Positions 1-6,645 of a DNA stretch of 25,416 nucleotides are shown here, piece by piece. Within the stretch, counting starts at the first letter, position 1, and the number at the start of each line of letters is the position of its first letter. Origin of the DNA: Clostridiales bacterium UBA7011 (GTDB lineage: Bacteria > Bacillota > Clostridia > Oscillospirales > Butyricicoccaceae); NCBI GenBank assembly GCA_002449635.1, contig DJXF01000122.1:26873-52288 (forward strand), written 5' to 3'. The notes beneath the pieces were generated by a model. The model did no database searches. It was not told the DNA's origin and saw nothing but the letters and a program-made list of their open reading frames with translations. The position numbers and the translations under genes are program-made.

Positions 1-474
1 GCGGGCTTTGGCGAGGATTTTGATCCGTCCAAGCTGCGGTACGGCAAGATTATTCTGATGGCGGATGCCGATGTCGACGGCAGCCATATCCGCACGCTGC
101 TGCTGACGTTCTTTTTCCGCTATATGCGTCCGCTGATCGAACAGGGCCATGTCTATATCGCACAGCCGCCGCTGTTCAAAAATACAAAGGGAAAAGTCAC
201 ACGGTATACCTACACCGAGCAGGAACAGGTTTCCGTGCTCGCGGAAATGGGGCAGGGCGTCGATATTCAGCGCTACAAAGGCCTCGGCGAGATGGATCCG
301 GAGCAGCTGTGGGAGACCACAATGAATCCGGAAAACCGCACGCTGCTTCAGGTCACGCTGGAGGATGCATCGATGGCAGATGAAATCTTCACTCTGCTGA
401 TGGGCGAGAAGGTCGAGCCGCGCCGCGAATTTATTCAGAAAAACGCAAAATACGTCACCAATCTCGATATTTAA
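1..474 (+). CDS. gyrB: DNA gyrase subunit B, C-terminal part (5' end outside window)
   Basis: This is the end of the ATPase subunit of DNA gyrase, which with GyrA introduces negative supercoils. The frame is open from base 1, so the gene begins upstream; about 157 residues are visible. Seen directly: the TOPRIM acidic motif DADVDG (about bases 64-81) followed by SHIRTLLLTFF, which binds the catalytic Mg ions, and the C-terminal motif QRYKGLGEM (about bases 268-294) typical of type IIA topoisomerase B subunits. GyrB and ParE cannot be separated on this fragment alone. The assignment as gyrB rests on the downstream A subunit, which carries a GyrA box. The gene ends 18 bases before a small gene that in turn abuts gyrA, suggesting one transcript. 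Confidence 0.95.
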   Translation, partial: AGFGEDFDPSKLRYGKIILMADADVDGSHIRTLLLTFFFRYMRPLIEQGHVYIAQPPLFKNTKGKVTRYTYTEQEQVSVLAEMGQGVDIQRYKGLGEMDPEQLWETTMNPENRTLLQVTLEDASMADEIFTLLMGEKVEPRREFIQKNAKYVTNLDI

Positions 475-492
475 CCGACAGGAAAACACATC

Positions 493-684
493 ATGGACGA
501 TATCAGAAAAAAACGGCTGCAGGCATCGGCGGACAAGCTCATGGAGGCACATGATGATCTGGTCGACCTGCTGCCGGCAAAGAAGAAAAAAGCCTCAGAG
601 GAGGAGGCGCTGCTCGGCGATGCGATGGATTCGCTGGAGGAGGCCATTTCCTGCCTGACAGAACTGCTGGAAGAAGAGGTATAA
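493..684 (+). CDS. Small acidic/basic helical protein of unknown function between gyrB and gyrA
   Basis: I do not recognise this 63-residue protein. It starts at ATG 493 behind an AGGA about nine bases upstream and stops at 682-684, directly against the gyrA ATG at 685, so translation of the two is probably coupled. The sequence reads as two helices: an N-terminal charged helix (residues 1-27), a lysine run KKKK in the middle (about residues 30-34), and a strongly acidic C-terminal helix ending LLEEEV. There is one cysteine, and no signal peptide or membrane segment. Its place inside the gyrase operon suggests a gyrase- or DNA-related accessory role, or simply a conserved hitchhiker; that is inference. 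Coding status is supported by the ribosome site, by the snug fit between neighbours and by codon use like theirs. Confidence 0.75.
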   Translation: MDDIRKKRLQASADKLMEAHDDLVDLLPAKKKKASEEEALLGDAMDSLEEAISCLTELLEEEV

Positions 685-3270
685 ATGAGTATCAGCTTTG
701 AAAATCAGAAAATTATCCCGGTCGATCTGGAACGGGAGATGAAAAAATCGTACATCGACTACGCGATGTCGGTCATTGTCGGCCGTGCGCTGCCGGATGC
801 GCGCGACGGTCTCAAGCCGGTGCACCGCCGCATTCTGTACGCGATGTATGAGGATCATCTGACCAGCGACCGTCCGTACCGCAAGGCGGCGACTACCGTC
901 GGCAACGTGCTCGGCCGCTATCATCCGCACGGCGATGCATCCGTTTATGACGCACTTGTGCGCATGGCGCAGCCGTTTTCCCTGCGTTATCCGATGATTG
1001 ACGGTCACGGCAACTTCGGTTCCATTGACGGCGATCCTCCGGCAGCATATCGTTATACCGAAGCGCGCATGAGCCGCATGGCGGCCTATATGATGACGGA
1101 TATTGACAAGGAAACCGTCGATTTCATGCCCAACTTTGATGACAACCGCAAGGAACCGGTGGTTCTTCCGTCGCGTTTCCCGGGCATGCTGGTCAACGGT
1201 TCGTCCGGCATCGCGGTCGGCATGGCGACCAATATGCCGCCCCACAATCTGACCGAGGTCATCAACGGCATCTGCCATGTCATCGACAATCCGGAAGCAC
1301 AGATGGAGGACATCTGCCAGTACATCAAGGGGCCGGATTTCCCGACCGGCGGCATTATCATGGGACGCAGCGGCATTCGCGCGGCTTATGCGACCGGACG
1401 CGGCAAAATTAAAGTGCGTGCGCGCACCAATATTGAGGAGATGCACAGCGGACGCCAGCGAATTGTGGTCACGGAAATTCCGTATACCGTCAACAAAGCG
1501 CGTCTGGTGGAATCCATTGCCGATCTTGTCAAAAACAAGCGCGTGGAGGGCATTTCCGATCTGCGCGATGAATCCAACCGCGAGGGCATGCGCATTGTCA
1601 TCGAGCTCAAGCGCGAGGCAAATGCACAGGTCGTGCTCAACCGGCTGTACAATTACACGCAGCTGCAGGACACCTTCTCTGTCAACAATCTGGCTCTGGT
1701 CAACAATCAGCCGCGCACGCTCAATCTGCGCGAGCTGATCGATCAATATATCGAATTTCAGCGCGAGGTCATCGAGCGCCGCACGCGCTATGAGCTGAAG
1801 AAGGCGGAAACGCGCGCCCACATTCTGGAAGGTCTGAAGGTTGCGACCGACAACATTGACCGCATCATCAGCATCATCCGTGCATCTGCCAATGAGACGG
1901 AGGCCAAGCTCAACCTGATGGCTGAGCCGTTTATCATCAATCAGATTGCGCTGCTCGGCATCGTCAACGGAAAAGAAAACTTTGAATTTCACCTCGACGA
2001 AGCGCAGGCGCAGGCGATTGTCAATATGCGCCTCGGCCGTCTGTCCGGTCTGGAACGCCAGAAGATCAACGATGAGTACGACGAAATCGAGGAAAAAATT
2101 CACAGCATGATGGAAATTCTCGCGAGCCGCGAAAAAATCCTGGAGGTCGTCAAGCAGGAGCTGATTGAAATCCGCGATAAGTTCGGCGATGAACGCCGGA
2201 CACAGATCGAAGCGGTGGACAATGAGATTGACATCGAGGATCTGATTGAACGCGAGGAATGCACCTATACGCTGACGCACTGCGGCTATATTAAGCGCGT
2301 GCCGACTGCCGCCTACCGCGCACAGCGACGCGGCGGACGCGGTGTCAATGCGATGGCGACGCGCGAGGAGGACTATGCGGAGACGCTGTTTATCGCATCC
2401 TCTCACGACAACATTCTGCTGTTCAGCAGTTTCGGCAAGGTCTATCGGCTCAAGGGCTATCAGATTCCGGAGACCGGACGCACGGCAAAGGGCACAAATG
2501 TTGTCAATCTGCTGCAGCTGGACAACGGAGAGACGGTTTCCGCCATGTTTGCCGTCAATGAATACGACGATTCGCATTATCTGTTCTTTGTGACGGAACG
2601 CGGCGTGGTAAAGCGCGTTGCACTGTCTGAGCTGAAAAATATCCGCCGCGCCGGTCTGCGCGCCCTGTCGATCAATGAGGGCGATCGTCTGGTGGATGTC
2701 AGACTGACCGACGGCAAACAGAATATTCTGCTTGTCACGGCAAAGGGCCGCGCAATCTGCTTCGATGAAAACGAAGTGCGCGCAATGGGACGCACAGCGG
2801 TCGGCGTGCGCGGAATTTCCCTCGAAGAGGGTGACCGTGTCATCGGCGGCGTGCGCGCCCGTCCGGAAGGTCAGGTGCTCACCATCACCGAAAACGGCTA
2901 CGGCAAACGCACACCGGTCGACGAATTCAGCGTGCATCATCGCGGCGGCCGCGGCATTCTCGCCCATGCGCTCAACGAAAAGACGGGCAATATCGCCGGC
3001 ACAGCTGTTGTAGATCTGGACAACGATGTCATGCTGATTACCGATGACGGCGTGCTCATCCGCACAGCAGTCGAAGATATCCGCCTGTGCGGCAGAAATA
3101 CACAGGGTGTCATCGTCATGCGTACCGGTGATGATGTTCATGTCAACGCCATCACGCGGATTGAAAAGGAAGAAGACGAGGACACAGAGCTGCCTGCCGA
3201 AACAGATGCGGAAGAAATGACACAATCCGAACAACCGGCAGTGGAAATGAACCATGACAGCGAAGAATAA
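685..3270 (+). CDS. gyrA: DNA gyrase subunit A
   Basis: This is the breakage-reunion subunit of DNA gyrase, 861 residues, close to the usual family length. The N-terminal winged-helix and tower domains (residues 1 to about 500) contain the catalytic tyrosine Y124 in RYTEARM and the quinolone-determining stretch HGDASVYD (residues 82-89). The C-terminal beta-pinwheel starts with the GyrA box QRRGGRG at 547-553, which is needed for DNA wrapping and separates GyrA from ParC. The last ~35 residues are acidic and low in complexity, as in many GyrA tails. The start is preceded by GAGG inside the end of the small upstream gene. The 3' end overlaps rnhA by 17 bases. Oddity: alanine occupies the position equivalent to E. 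coli Ser83, with serine one residue later. Confidence 0.98.
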   Translation: MSISFENQKIIPVDLEREMKKSYIDYAMSVIVGRALPDARDGLKPVHRRILYAMYEDHLTSDRPYRKAATTVGNVLGRYHPHGDASVYDALVRMAQPFSLRYPMIDGHGNFGSIDGDPPAAYRYTEARMSRMAAYMMTDIDKETVDFMPNFDDNRKEPVVLPSRFPGMLVNGSSGIAVGMATNMPPHNLTEVINGICHVIDNPEAQMEDICQYIKGPDFPTGGIIMGRSGIRAAYATGRGKIKVRARTNIEEMHSGRQRIVVTEIPYTVNKARLVESIADLVKNKRVEGISDLRDESNREGMRIVIELKREANAQVVLNRLYNYTQLQDTFSVNNLALVNNQPRTLNLRELIDQYIEFQREVIERRTRYELKKAETRAHILEGLKVATDNIDRIISIIRASANETEAKLNLMAEPFIINQIALLGIVNGKENFEFHLDEAQAQAIVNMRLGRLSGLERQKINDEYDEIEEKIHSMMEILASREKILEVVKQELIEIRDKFGDERRTQIEAVDNEIDIEDLIEREECTYTLTHCGYIKRVPTAAYRAQRRGGRGVNAMATREEDYAETLFIASSHDNILLFSSFGKVYRLKGYQIPETGRTAKGTNVVNLLQLDNGETVSAMFAVNEYDDSHYLFFVTERGVVKRVALSELKNIRRAGLRALSINEGDRLVDVRLTDGKQNILLVTAKGRAICFDENEVRAMGRTAVGVRGISLEEGDRVIGGVRARPEGQVLTITENGYGKRTPVDEFSVHHRGGRGILAHALNEKTGNIAGTAVVDLDNDVMLITDDGVLIRTAVEDIRLCGRNTQGVIVMRTGDDVHVNAITRIEKEEDEDTELPAETDAEEMTQSEQPAVEMNHDSEE

Positions 3271-3703
3271 ACATGTCACCATTTATACCGACGGCGCCTG
3301 TTCCGGAAACCCCGGACCGGGCGGCTTCGGCATCATTCTTCAATACGGGGAACATCGAAAGGAAATCAGCAGGGGCTTTCCGAATACGACAAACAACCGC
3401 ATGGAGCTGCTCGGTGTGATTACCGCACTCGAAGCACTCAAAACACCGTGCACGGTCGATCTGTATTCCGACAGCAAGTATGTCATTGACGCCATACAAA
3501 AGGGCTGGGCGGTCAAATGGCGCAGCAAAAACTGGATGCGCACACCCAAAGAGCCGGCCAAAAATCCCGATTTGTGGGAGCGCCTGCTGGATTTGCTGAA
3601 CGTACACGATGTGACCTTTCACTGGGTAAAGGGTCACGCGGACAATGAAAACAACAACCGCTGTGATGAACTCGCGGTGAATGCGTGGAAGCAGTTCAAA
3701 TAA
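3254..3703 (+). CDS. rnhA: Ribonuclease HI
   Basis: This 149-residue enzyme cleaves the RNA strand of RNA-DNA hybrids (R-loops, Okazaki primers) in the cytoplasm. It has the standard type 1 RNase H fold, and the active-site residues can be read in order: Asp in YTDGACSGNPGPGG, Glu in NRMELLGV, Asp in YSDSKYV, and the late His/Asp in VKGHADNENNNRCDELA. The length matches bacterial RNase HI with no extra hybrid-binding domain. The start at 3254 lies inside the last codons of gyrA, so the two genes are translationally overlapped; a weak GGA precedes it. The gene is followed by an AT-rich spacer and a hairpin at 3777-3806. Being co-transcribed with gyrase fits the known opposition between R-loops and negative supercoiling (inference). 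Confidence 0.96.
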   Translation: MTAKNKHVTIYTDGACSGNPGPGGFGIILQYGEHRKEISRGFPNTTNNRMELLGVITALEALKTPCTVDLYSDSKYVIDAIQKGWAVKWRSKNWMRTPKEPAKNPDLWERLLDLLNVHDVTFHWVKGHADNENNNRCDELAVNAWKQFK

Positions 3704-3776
3704 TACTATCTGTATAAATATTTTGTTGATATACAATCAATATTGTTCAACTGCGACAGATATCGGAAAAAAGAGC

Positions 3777-3815
3777 AAGGGAGGGTGCGCCCAGGTACCC
3801 TCCTTTGTGTCTGTT
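3777..3815 (+). terminator. Probable hairpin terminator after rnhA
   Basis: Ten-base inverted arms at 3777-3786 and 3797-3806 (AAGGGAGGGT / ACCCTCCTTT, one G-T wobble) enclose a ten-base loop. A T-rich but interrupted tail follows. It sits 74 bases after the rnhA stop and before the ribosome site of the next gene, so it could end the gyrase transcript or act as a partial terminator. Confidence 0.55.
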
Positions 3816-3859
3816 ATAAAAAGATCCGGTATATGCAGTGCGGGAGAAAAGGGGGAATC

Positions 3860-4582
3860 ATGCGCCGGACAGACAAATTGTGGGACGGATTTTCTCTGAT
3901 TCAGGATGACCGCTTTTTCAAGCTGGGACAGGACAGTGTGCTGCTGTCTGCGTTTGCCGCGCCGCCCGCGCGCGGGAATGTGATGGATTTGGGCTGCGGC
4001 AACGGTGCGCTCGGTGTGCTGCTGTGTGCGCGTTATCCGCAGCTTTCGGTCACCGGCATGGAAATTCAGCCGGAGGTCGCGGCGCTTGCGCGGGAAAATG
4101 CCGCGCAGAATGGGCTGGACAAACGTCTGCACATTGTCAATGCGGATTGGAATGACTGCCGGACGCTGTTTTCGGGCGGTTTGTTCGACTATATCGTGTG
4201 CAATCCGCCGTATTTTGCAAAAAGCAGCGGATTTTCCGCGGCAGGTGCAAACCGGCAAAAGGCGCGGCAGGATACCGCGGGCACCGCAGAGCATGCTGTG
4301 CGGGCGGCGGCATATCTCGTCAAATATGGCGGGCGCGTCGCTTTTGTCTATCGTCCGGAGCGGCTGTGCGAGCTGATTGCGGCGATGCAGGCGGTACAGC
4401 TGGAGCCGAAGCGTCTGCGCATGATACATCAAACAGCACGCGCTGTTCCGTCTGCGGTTTTGATCGAAGCGCGCCGCGGCAGTGCATCCGGTTTACAGAT
4501 TCTGCCGCCGCTGCTGGTATGCGGCGAAGACGGACAGCAGACGGCGGAATACCGCGCGATTTACCACAGGGAGGAGAATTGA
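3860..4582 (+). CDS. tRNA1(Val) (adenine37-N6)-methyltransferase-like protein
   Basis: This 240-residue class I SAM-dependent methyltransferase is of the TrmN6/YfiC type, which N6-methylates an adenine of a tRNA anticodon loop. The SAM-binding motif I DLGCGNGALG lies at residues 43-52, an acidic motif II at the end of the next strand (TGMEIQ, about 65-70), and the catalytic NPPY motif of N6-adenine or N5-glutamine enzymes at 115-118. The N-terminal segment with LWDGFSLIQ and KLGQDSVLL is characteristic of the TrmN6 group, where the Gln-Asp-X-X-Leu stretch precedes motif I. The start at 3860 is chosen for the purine-rich AGAAAAGGGGG just upstream; the frame is open further upstream but would cross the terminator hairpin. 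The stop lies one base before rsmI, so the two RNA methyltransferases form an operon. Confidence 0.87.
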   Translation: MRRTDKLWDGFSLIQDDRFFKLGQDSVLLSAFAAPPARGNVMDLGCGNGALGVLLCARYPQLSVTGMEIQPEVAALARENAAQNGLDKRLHIVNADWNDCRTLFSGGLFDYIVCNPPYFAKSSGFSAAGANRQKARQDTAGTAEHAVRAAAYLVKYGGRVAFVYRPERLCELIAAMQAVQLEPKRLRMIHQTARAVPSAVLIEARRGSASGLQILPPLLVCGEDGQQTAEYRAIYHREEN

Positions 4583-4583
4583 C

Positions 4584-5429
4584 ATGGAAAAGGGAACACT
4601 CTATCTGGTCGGCACGCCGATCGGAAATCTGGAGGATTTGACCTATCGTGCGGTTCGCATCCTCCGCGAAGCGGATTTTATCGCGGCGGAGGACACCCGG
4701 GTCAGCGGAAAGCTGCTGCACTATCTTGAAATCAGCAAGCCGATGGTCAGCTATCATGAGCACAACCGGCGGCAGCGCGGACCCGAGCTGGTCGAACGCA
4801 TCCTGAACGGGGAGATCTGTGCACTGGTGACAGACGCGGGTATGCCGGCGATCAGCGATCCGGGCGAGGAGCTGGCGAATCTGTGTCATGAGGCGGGAAT
4901 TTCGGTCATTCCCGTACCGGGCGCGTGTGCCGCTGTGTGTGCGCTCGCGCAGAGCGGATTTCCGTCCGGAAAATGGTGCTTTGAGGGCTTTTTGCCGACG
5001 GCAAACAAGCCGCGCCGGGAACGCCTGCAATTTCTCAAACAGGAAACACGCACCTGTATTGTGTATGAAGCGCCGCACCGCCTGCGCACGACGCTGCGCG
5101 ATCTGGCGGATTGTTTGGGCGAACGCCGCGTCAGTCTGTCGCGCGAGCTGACAAAGCTGCATGAAGAATGCCTGCGCATGACGCTGCCGGAGGCGGCTGC
5201 ATATTATGAAGAACACGAACCGCGCGGAGAATTTGTTTTGGTACTCGAGGGCGCACAGGAGGATGCAGCGCAGTCGGATGCCGACCGTATGCAGCGGGCG
5301 ATCGCACTGACAGAGGAGCTGACAGCAGCGGGTTTGACTCTGCGGGATGCCGTCAAACAGGCTGCGAAACAGACCGGTGCGCGAAAAAATCAGCTGTATC
5401 AGACCATGCTGTCGCGCGAAAACGAATAA
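4584..5429 (+). CDS. rsmI: 16S rRNA (cytidine1402-2'-O)-methyltransferase
   Basis: This 281-residue enzyme belongs to the tetrapyrrole-methylase fold family and 2'-O-methylates C1402 in the 16S rRNA decoding centre. Diagnostic sequence includes LYLVGTPIGNLEDLTYRA at the N-terminus (residues 6-23), AAEDTRV (34-40), the SAM-site segment VTDAGMPAISDPG (82-94) and VPGACA. The C-terminal ~50 residues form the helical RsmI extension ending in KKNQLYQ-like sequence. The start at 4584 has GGGAGGAG about seven bases upstream, and the first residues match the family start; the frame is open upstream into the preceding gene, but that is not coding. One base separates it from the upstream methyltransferase stop. 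A strong terminator follows. Confidence 0.97.
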   Translation: MEKGTLYLVGTPIGNLEDLTYRAVRILREADFIAAEDTRVSGKLLHYLEISKPMVSYHEHNRRQRGPELVERILNGEICALVTDAGMPAISDPGEELANLCHEAGISVIPVPGACAAVCALAQSGFPSGKWCFEGFLPTANKPRRERLQFLKQETRTCIVYEAPHRLRTTLRDLADCLGERRVSLSRELTKLHEECLRMTLPEAAAYYEEHEPRGEFVLVLEGAQEDAAQSDADRMQRAIALTEELTAAGLTLRDAVKQAAKQTGARKNQLYQTMLSRENE

Positions 5430-5440
5430 AAATATATAAG

Positions 5441-5490
5441 AAAAACACGAGACCGCCGGAATGTACCGGTTGCCTCGTGTTTGTTTTTGC
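5441..5490. terminator. Bidirectional terminator between rsmI and the superoxide reductase gene
   Basis: The arms AAACACGAG (5443-5451) and CTCGTGTTT (5474-5482) pair, with an inner ACCG/CGGT element in the loop. On the plus strand a GTTTTTG tail follows; on the minus strand the tail is TTTTTCTTATATATTTTT. It therefore serves both convergent genes. Confidence 0.85.
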
Positions 5491-5519
5491 CTGAATCATG
5501 TCAGGACAGAGCGGCGGGC

Positions 5520-5900
5520 TCAGACATCAGCCTTCCACAGTCCATGCAGGTTGCAGTACGCATAAGCAGACAGCATGCTGTCGCCTTCCGTCAGAGCAAA
5601 GACAGCCTTCGGCGCATCGCCCGGAGCGAGCTTCTTGCGCTGATTTCCCTGCGCGGTGTGAATGGAAATCCATTCGATGTAATGGACATCTGCCATCGGA
5701 TGTTCAGCAGAACCGACGGAAACAGTAACCGTATTGCCGTCAACAGCAATAACCGGCACGTGCTTTTCCTGCGCCGCATCGACCGAACCGGGGACAAGTT
5801 CCGTCATTTTTTCGCCGCAGCAGACGACCGGAACTCCCTTGTCCTTTACCATAGCGACAATGTTGCCGCAGTGCTTACAGATAAAATAACGCTGTTCCAT
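5520..5900 (-). CDS. Desulfoferrodoxin-type superoxide reductase
   Basis: This 126-residue two-domain iron protein reduces superoxide to hydrogen peroxide without making oxygen and is typical of anaerobes. The N-terminal desulforedoxin domain carries the Fe(Cys)4 ligands C8, C11, C27 and C28 (CKHC and CCGE). The C-terminal neelaredoxin domain has the complete active-site set: E45-K46-H47, H67, H73, C116 and H119 (CNLHGLW), i.e. four histidines and one cysteine around iron. The start at 5900 has AGGAGG eight to ten bases upstream; the frame is open further upstream only through the intergenic region and the rubredoxin gene. It lies 94 bases downstream of a rubredoxin gene on the same strand, which is the usual electron donor, so the two are almost certainly an operon. 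Class II desulfoferrodoxin is the best label. Confidence 0.96.
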   Translation of the reverse strand: MEQRYFICKHCGNIVAMVKDKGVPVVCCGEKMTELVPGSVDAAQEKHVPVIAVDGNTVTVSVGSAEHPMADVHYIEWISIHTAQGNQRKKLAPGDAPKAVFALTEGDSMLSAYAYCNLHGLWKADV

Positions 5901-5994
5901 TTTTTCCTCCTGTTCTCGCAGTTGTGTCGGGAAACGGACTGTGAATATCGATGGGGCACAACGGAAATACCGTTCTGCCGCAGATCGAGCATGA

Positions 5995-6147
5995 TTACTC
6001 AGCAGTGAACATATCCTTGCCGAGACCGCAGACGGGGCAAACCCAGTCCTCCGGCAGCTGCTCAAATGGGGTGCCCGGTGCGATGCCGTTGTCCGGATCG
6101 CCCTTGGCGGGATCGTATTCATAAGAACATGGGCATGTGTACTTCAT
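5995..6147 (-). CDS. Rubredoxin with an unusual Cys-X-Cys first knuckle
   Basis: This 50-residue mononuclear iron electron carrier is the likely donor to the superoxide reductase encoded just downstream. The rubredoxin signature is plain: YEYDPAKGDPDNGIAPGT in the centre and DWVCPVCGLGKDMF near the end (C37, C40). The first metal-binding loop is abnormal. Classical rubredoxins have Cys-X-X-Cys-Gly-Tyr; here the sequence is C5-P-C7-S-Y, one residue short and with Ser for Gly. The rest of the frame is intact, the codons read cleanly from both ends, and the ribosome site AGAAAGGAG lies eight bases before the ATG, so the gene looks functional. It is too short for most automatic callers. Confidence 0.93.
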   Translation of the reverse strand: MKYTCPCSYEYDPAKGDPDNGIAPGTPFEQLPEDWVCPVCGLGKDMFTAE

Positions 6148-6186
6148 CAGTATGCTCCTTTCTGTTTCCGCCGTCGTTCGACAGCT

Positions 6187-6202
6187 TTTTCTTATTATAC
6201 CA
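6187..6202 (-). promoter_or_regulatory. Extended -10 promoter of the rubredoxin/superoxide reductase operon
   Basis: On the minus strand a consensus TATAAT (6194-6199) is preceded by TGG, giving the TGnTATAAT extended -10 form. A TTGACA occurs upstream but only 12 bases away, too close for a normal -35. The start point would fall near 6187, leaving a leader of about 40 bases. Confidence 0.7.
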
Positions 6203-6251
6203 TAGTTCTGCTGTCAAATGGGAAAGGATTGTGAAAAACAGAAAAAAACTC

Positions 6252-6306
6252 CCTCCGCCGTTGAGGTATGAAAGAAGACACTTGGGAACAAGCTGAATCC
6301 GGCGGC
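6252..6306 (-). other. Hairpin followed by T-run, minus strand (possible terminator or small RNA end)
   Basis: Read on the minus strand, CCGCCG and CGGCGG pair across a loop of about 35 bases that itself holds a short CTTG/CAAG hairpin. The distal arm runs into AGGGAG and a run of seven T residues (6242-6248), then more T's. The large loop makes it a weaker terminator than others here. The same bases on the plus strand can be read as a 19-codon frame, so coding and structure are competing explanations. Confidence 0.4.
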
Positions 6307-6327
6307 GAAAGGGGATACGATAAATGA
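6268..6327 (+). CDS. Tentative 19-residue frame overlapping the next one by ATGA
   Basis: A very short open frame encodes a charged 19-residue peptide beginning MKEDTWEQAE. Its stop TGA at 6325-6327 overlaps the ATG at 6324 of a second tiny frame, the classical arrangement for translational coupling. The only ribosome-like bases (GAGG) lie too close to the ATG, and no plus-strand promoter was found. I regard it as doubtful and list it because of the overlap. Confidence 0.2.
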   Translation: MKEDTWEQAESGGERGYDK

Positions 6328-6416
6328 ATCATTACTATTTGGAATTTTTCAAAATTATTATACTATTTATAATAAATATTCTTTTGATTACAGCGGCGCA
6401 GTCGACCGGATTTTGA
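6324..6416 (+). CDS. Tentative 30-residue hydrophobic peptide (possible small membrane protein)
   Basis: The frame starts at ATG 6324 with GAAAGGGG about ten bases upstream and encodes 30 residues. The middle, FFKIIILFIINILLITAA, is a good single transmembrane helix, flanked by a polar N-terminus and a short QSTGF tail. The DNA is much more AT-rich than its neighbours, so a hydrophobic frame could arise by chance (ATT/ATA/TTT codons). The ribosome-like site and the upstream ATGA overlap are mild support. No family is recognised; small membrane proteins and type I toxins look like this, but nothing specific supports either. Confidence 0.3.
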   Translation: MNHYYLEFFKIIILFIINILLITAAQSTGF

Positions 6417-6427
6417 AGAAAAATATG

Positions 6428-6470
6428 TAAAAAAAGAGAAAACCCGGATGTTGGGGGCATCCGGGTTTCC
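6428..6470 (-). terminator. Terminator on the minus strand downstream of the thioesterase
   Basis: Eleven-base arms AAACCCGGATG (6440-6450) and CATCCGGGTTT (6458-6468) enclose a seven-base loop. The T-rich tail (TCTCTTTTTTTAC) lies on the minus strand, so it ends transcription coming from the thioesterase gene about 180 bases upstream on that strand. Confidence 0.75.
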
Positions 6471-6645
6471 CTATACAAAACTTAAAGGGGGGTAAAAAAG
6501 AGAGATAAAAGAAAAAATCTTTTATATAGCCATTTCTGACTATGGACATAGTATAGCGCACCTTCGTGTATTTTGTGTGAACAAATGGAGAATTTTTTCA
6601 CTGCACAGTGGAAAAGTGTTGGGCAGAAAATGAGGAAATCGGTAC
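6471..6645. other. Intergenic stretch without a gene
   Basis: Together with 6148-6470 this makes a gap of about 500 bases without a confidently called gene. This part holds a small AT hairpin (TAAAAGA/TCTTTTA near 6505-6523) and otherwise no frame, promoter or repeat I can support. It is probably the 3' untranslated region of the thioesterase transcript, up to the terminator at 6428-6470. Confidence 0.4.

Noticed and set aside
595..3282. An 895-codon open frame antisense to gyrA
   Set aside because: Its codons coincide exactly with the sense codons, so a stop would need a sense TTA, CTA or TCA, which this genome rarely uses. Similar antisense frames lie opposite mfd, the helicase, the lipoprotein and the oxidoreductase. 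They reflect codon bias, and none has a ribosome site or family signature.
3743..3859. A longer N-terminus for the TrmN6-like methyltransferase starting at 3743
   Set aside because: The extension would translate through the terminator hairpin at 3777-3806, and the AAAAGGGGG site points to the ATG at 3860, which also matches the family N-terminus.
6201..6230. TTGACA upstream of the rubredoxin -10 as a normal -35
   Set aside because: Only 12 bases separate it from TATAAT; a 16-18 base gap is needed. The extended -10 explains the promoter better.
5481..6296. Plus-strand frames across the rubredoxin/desulfoferrodoxin region
   Set aside because: They are shadows of two clear minus-strand iron proteins with full sets of metal ligands.
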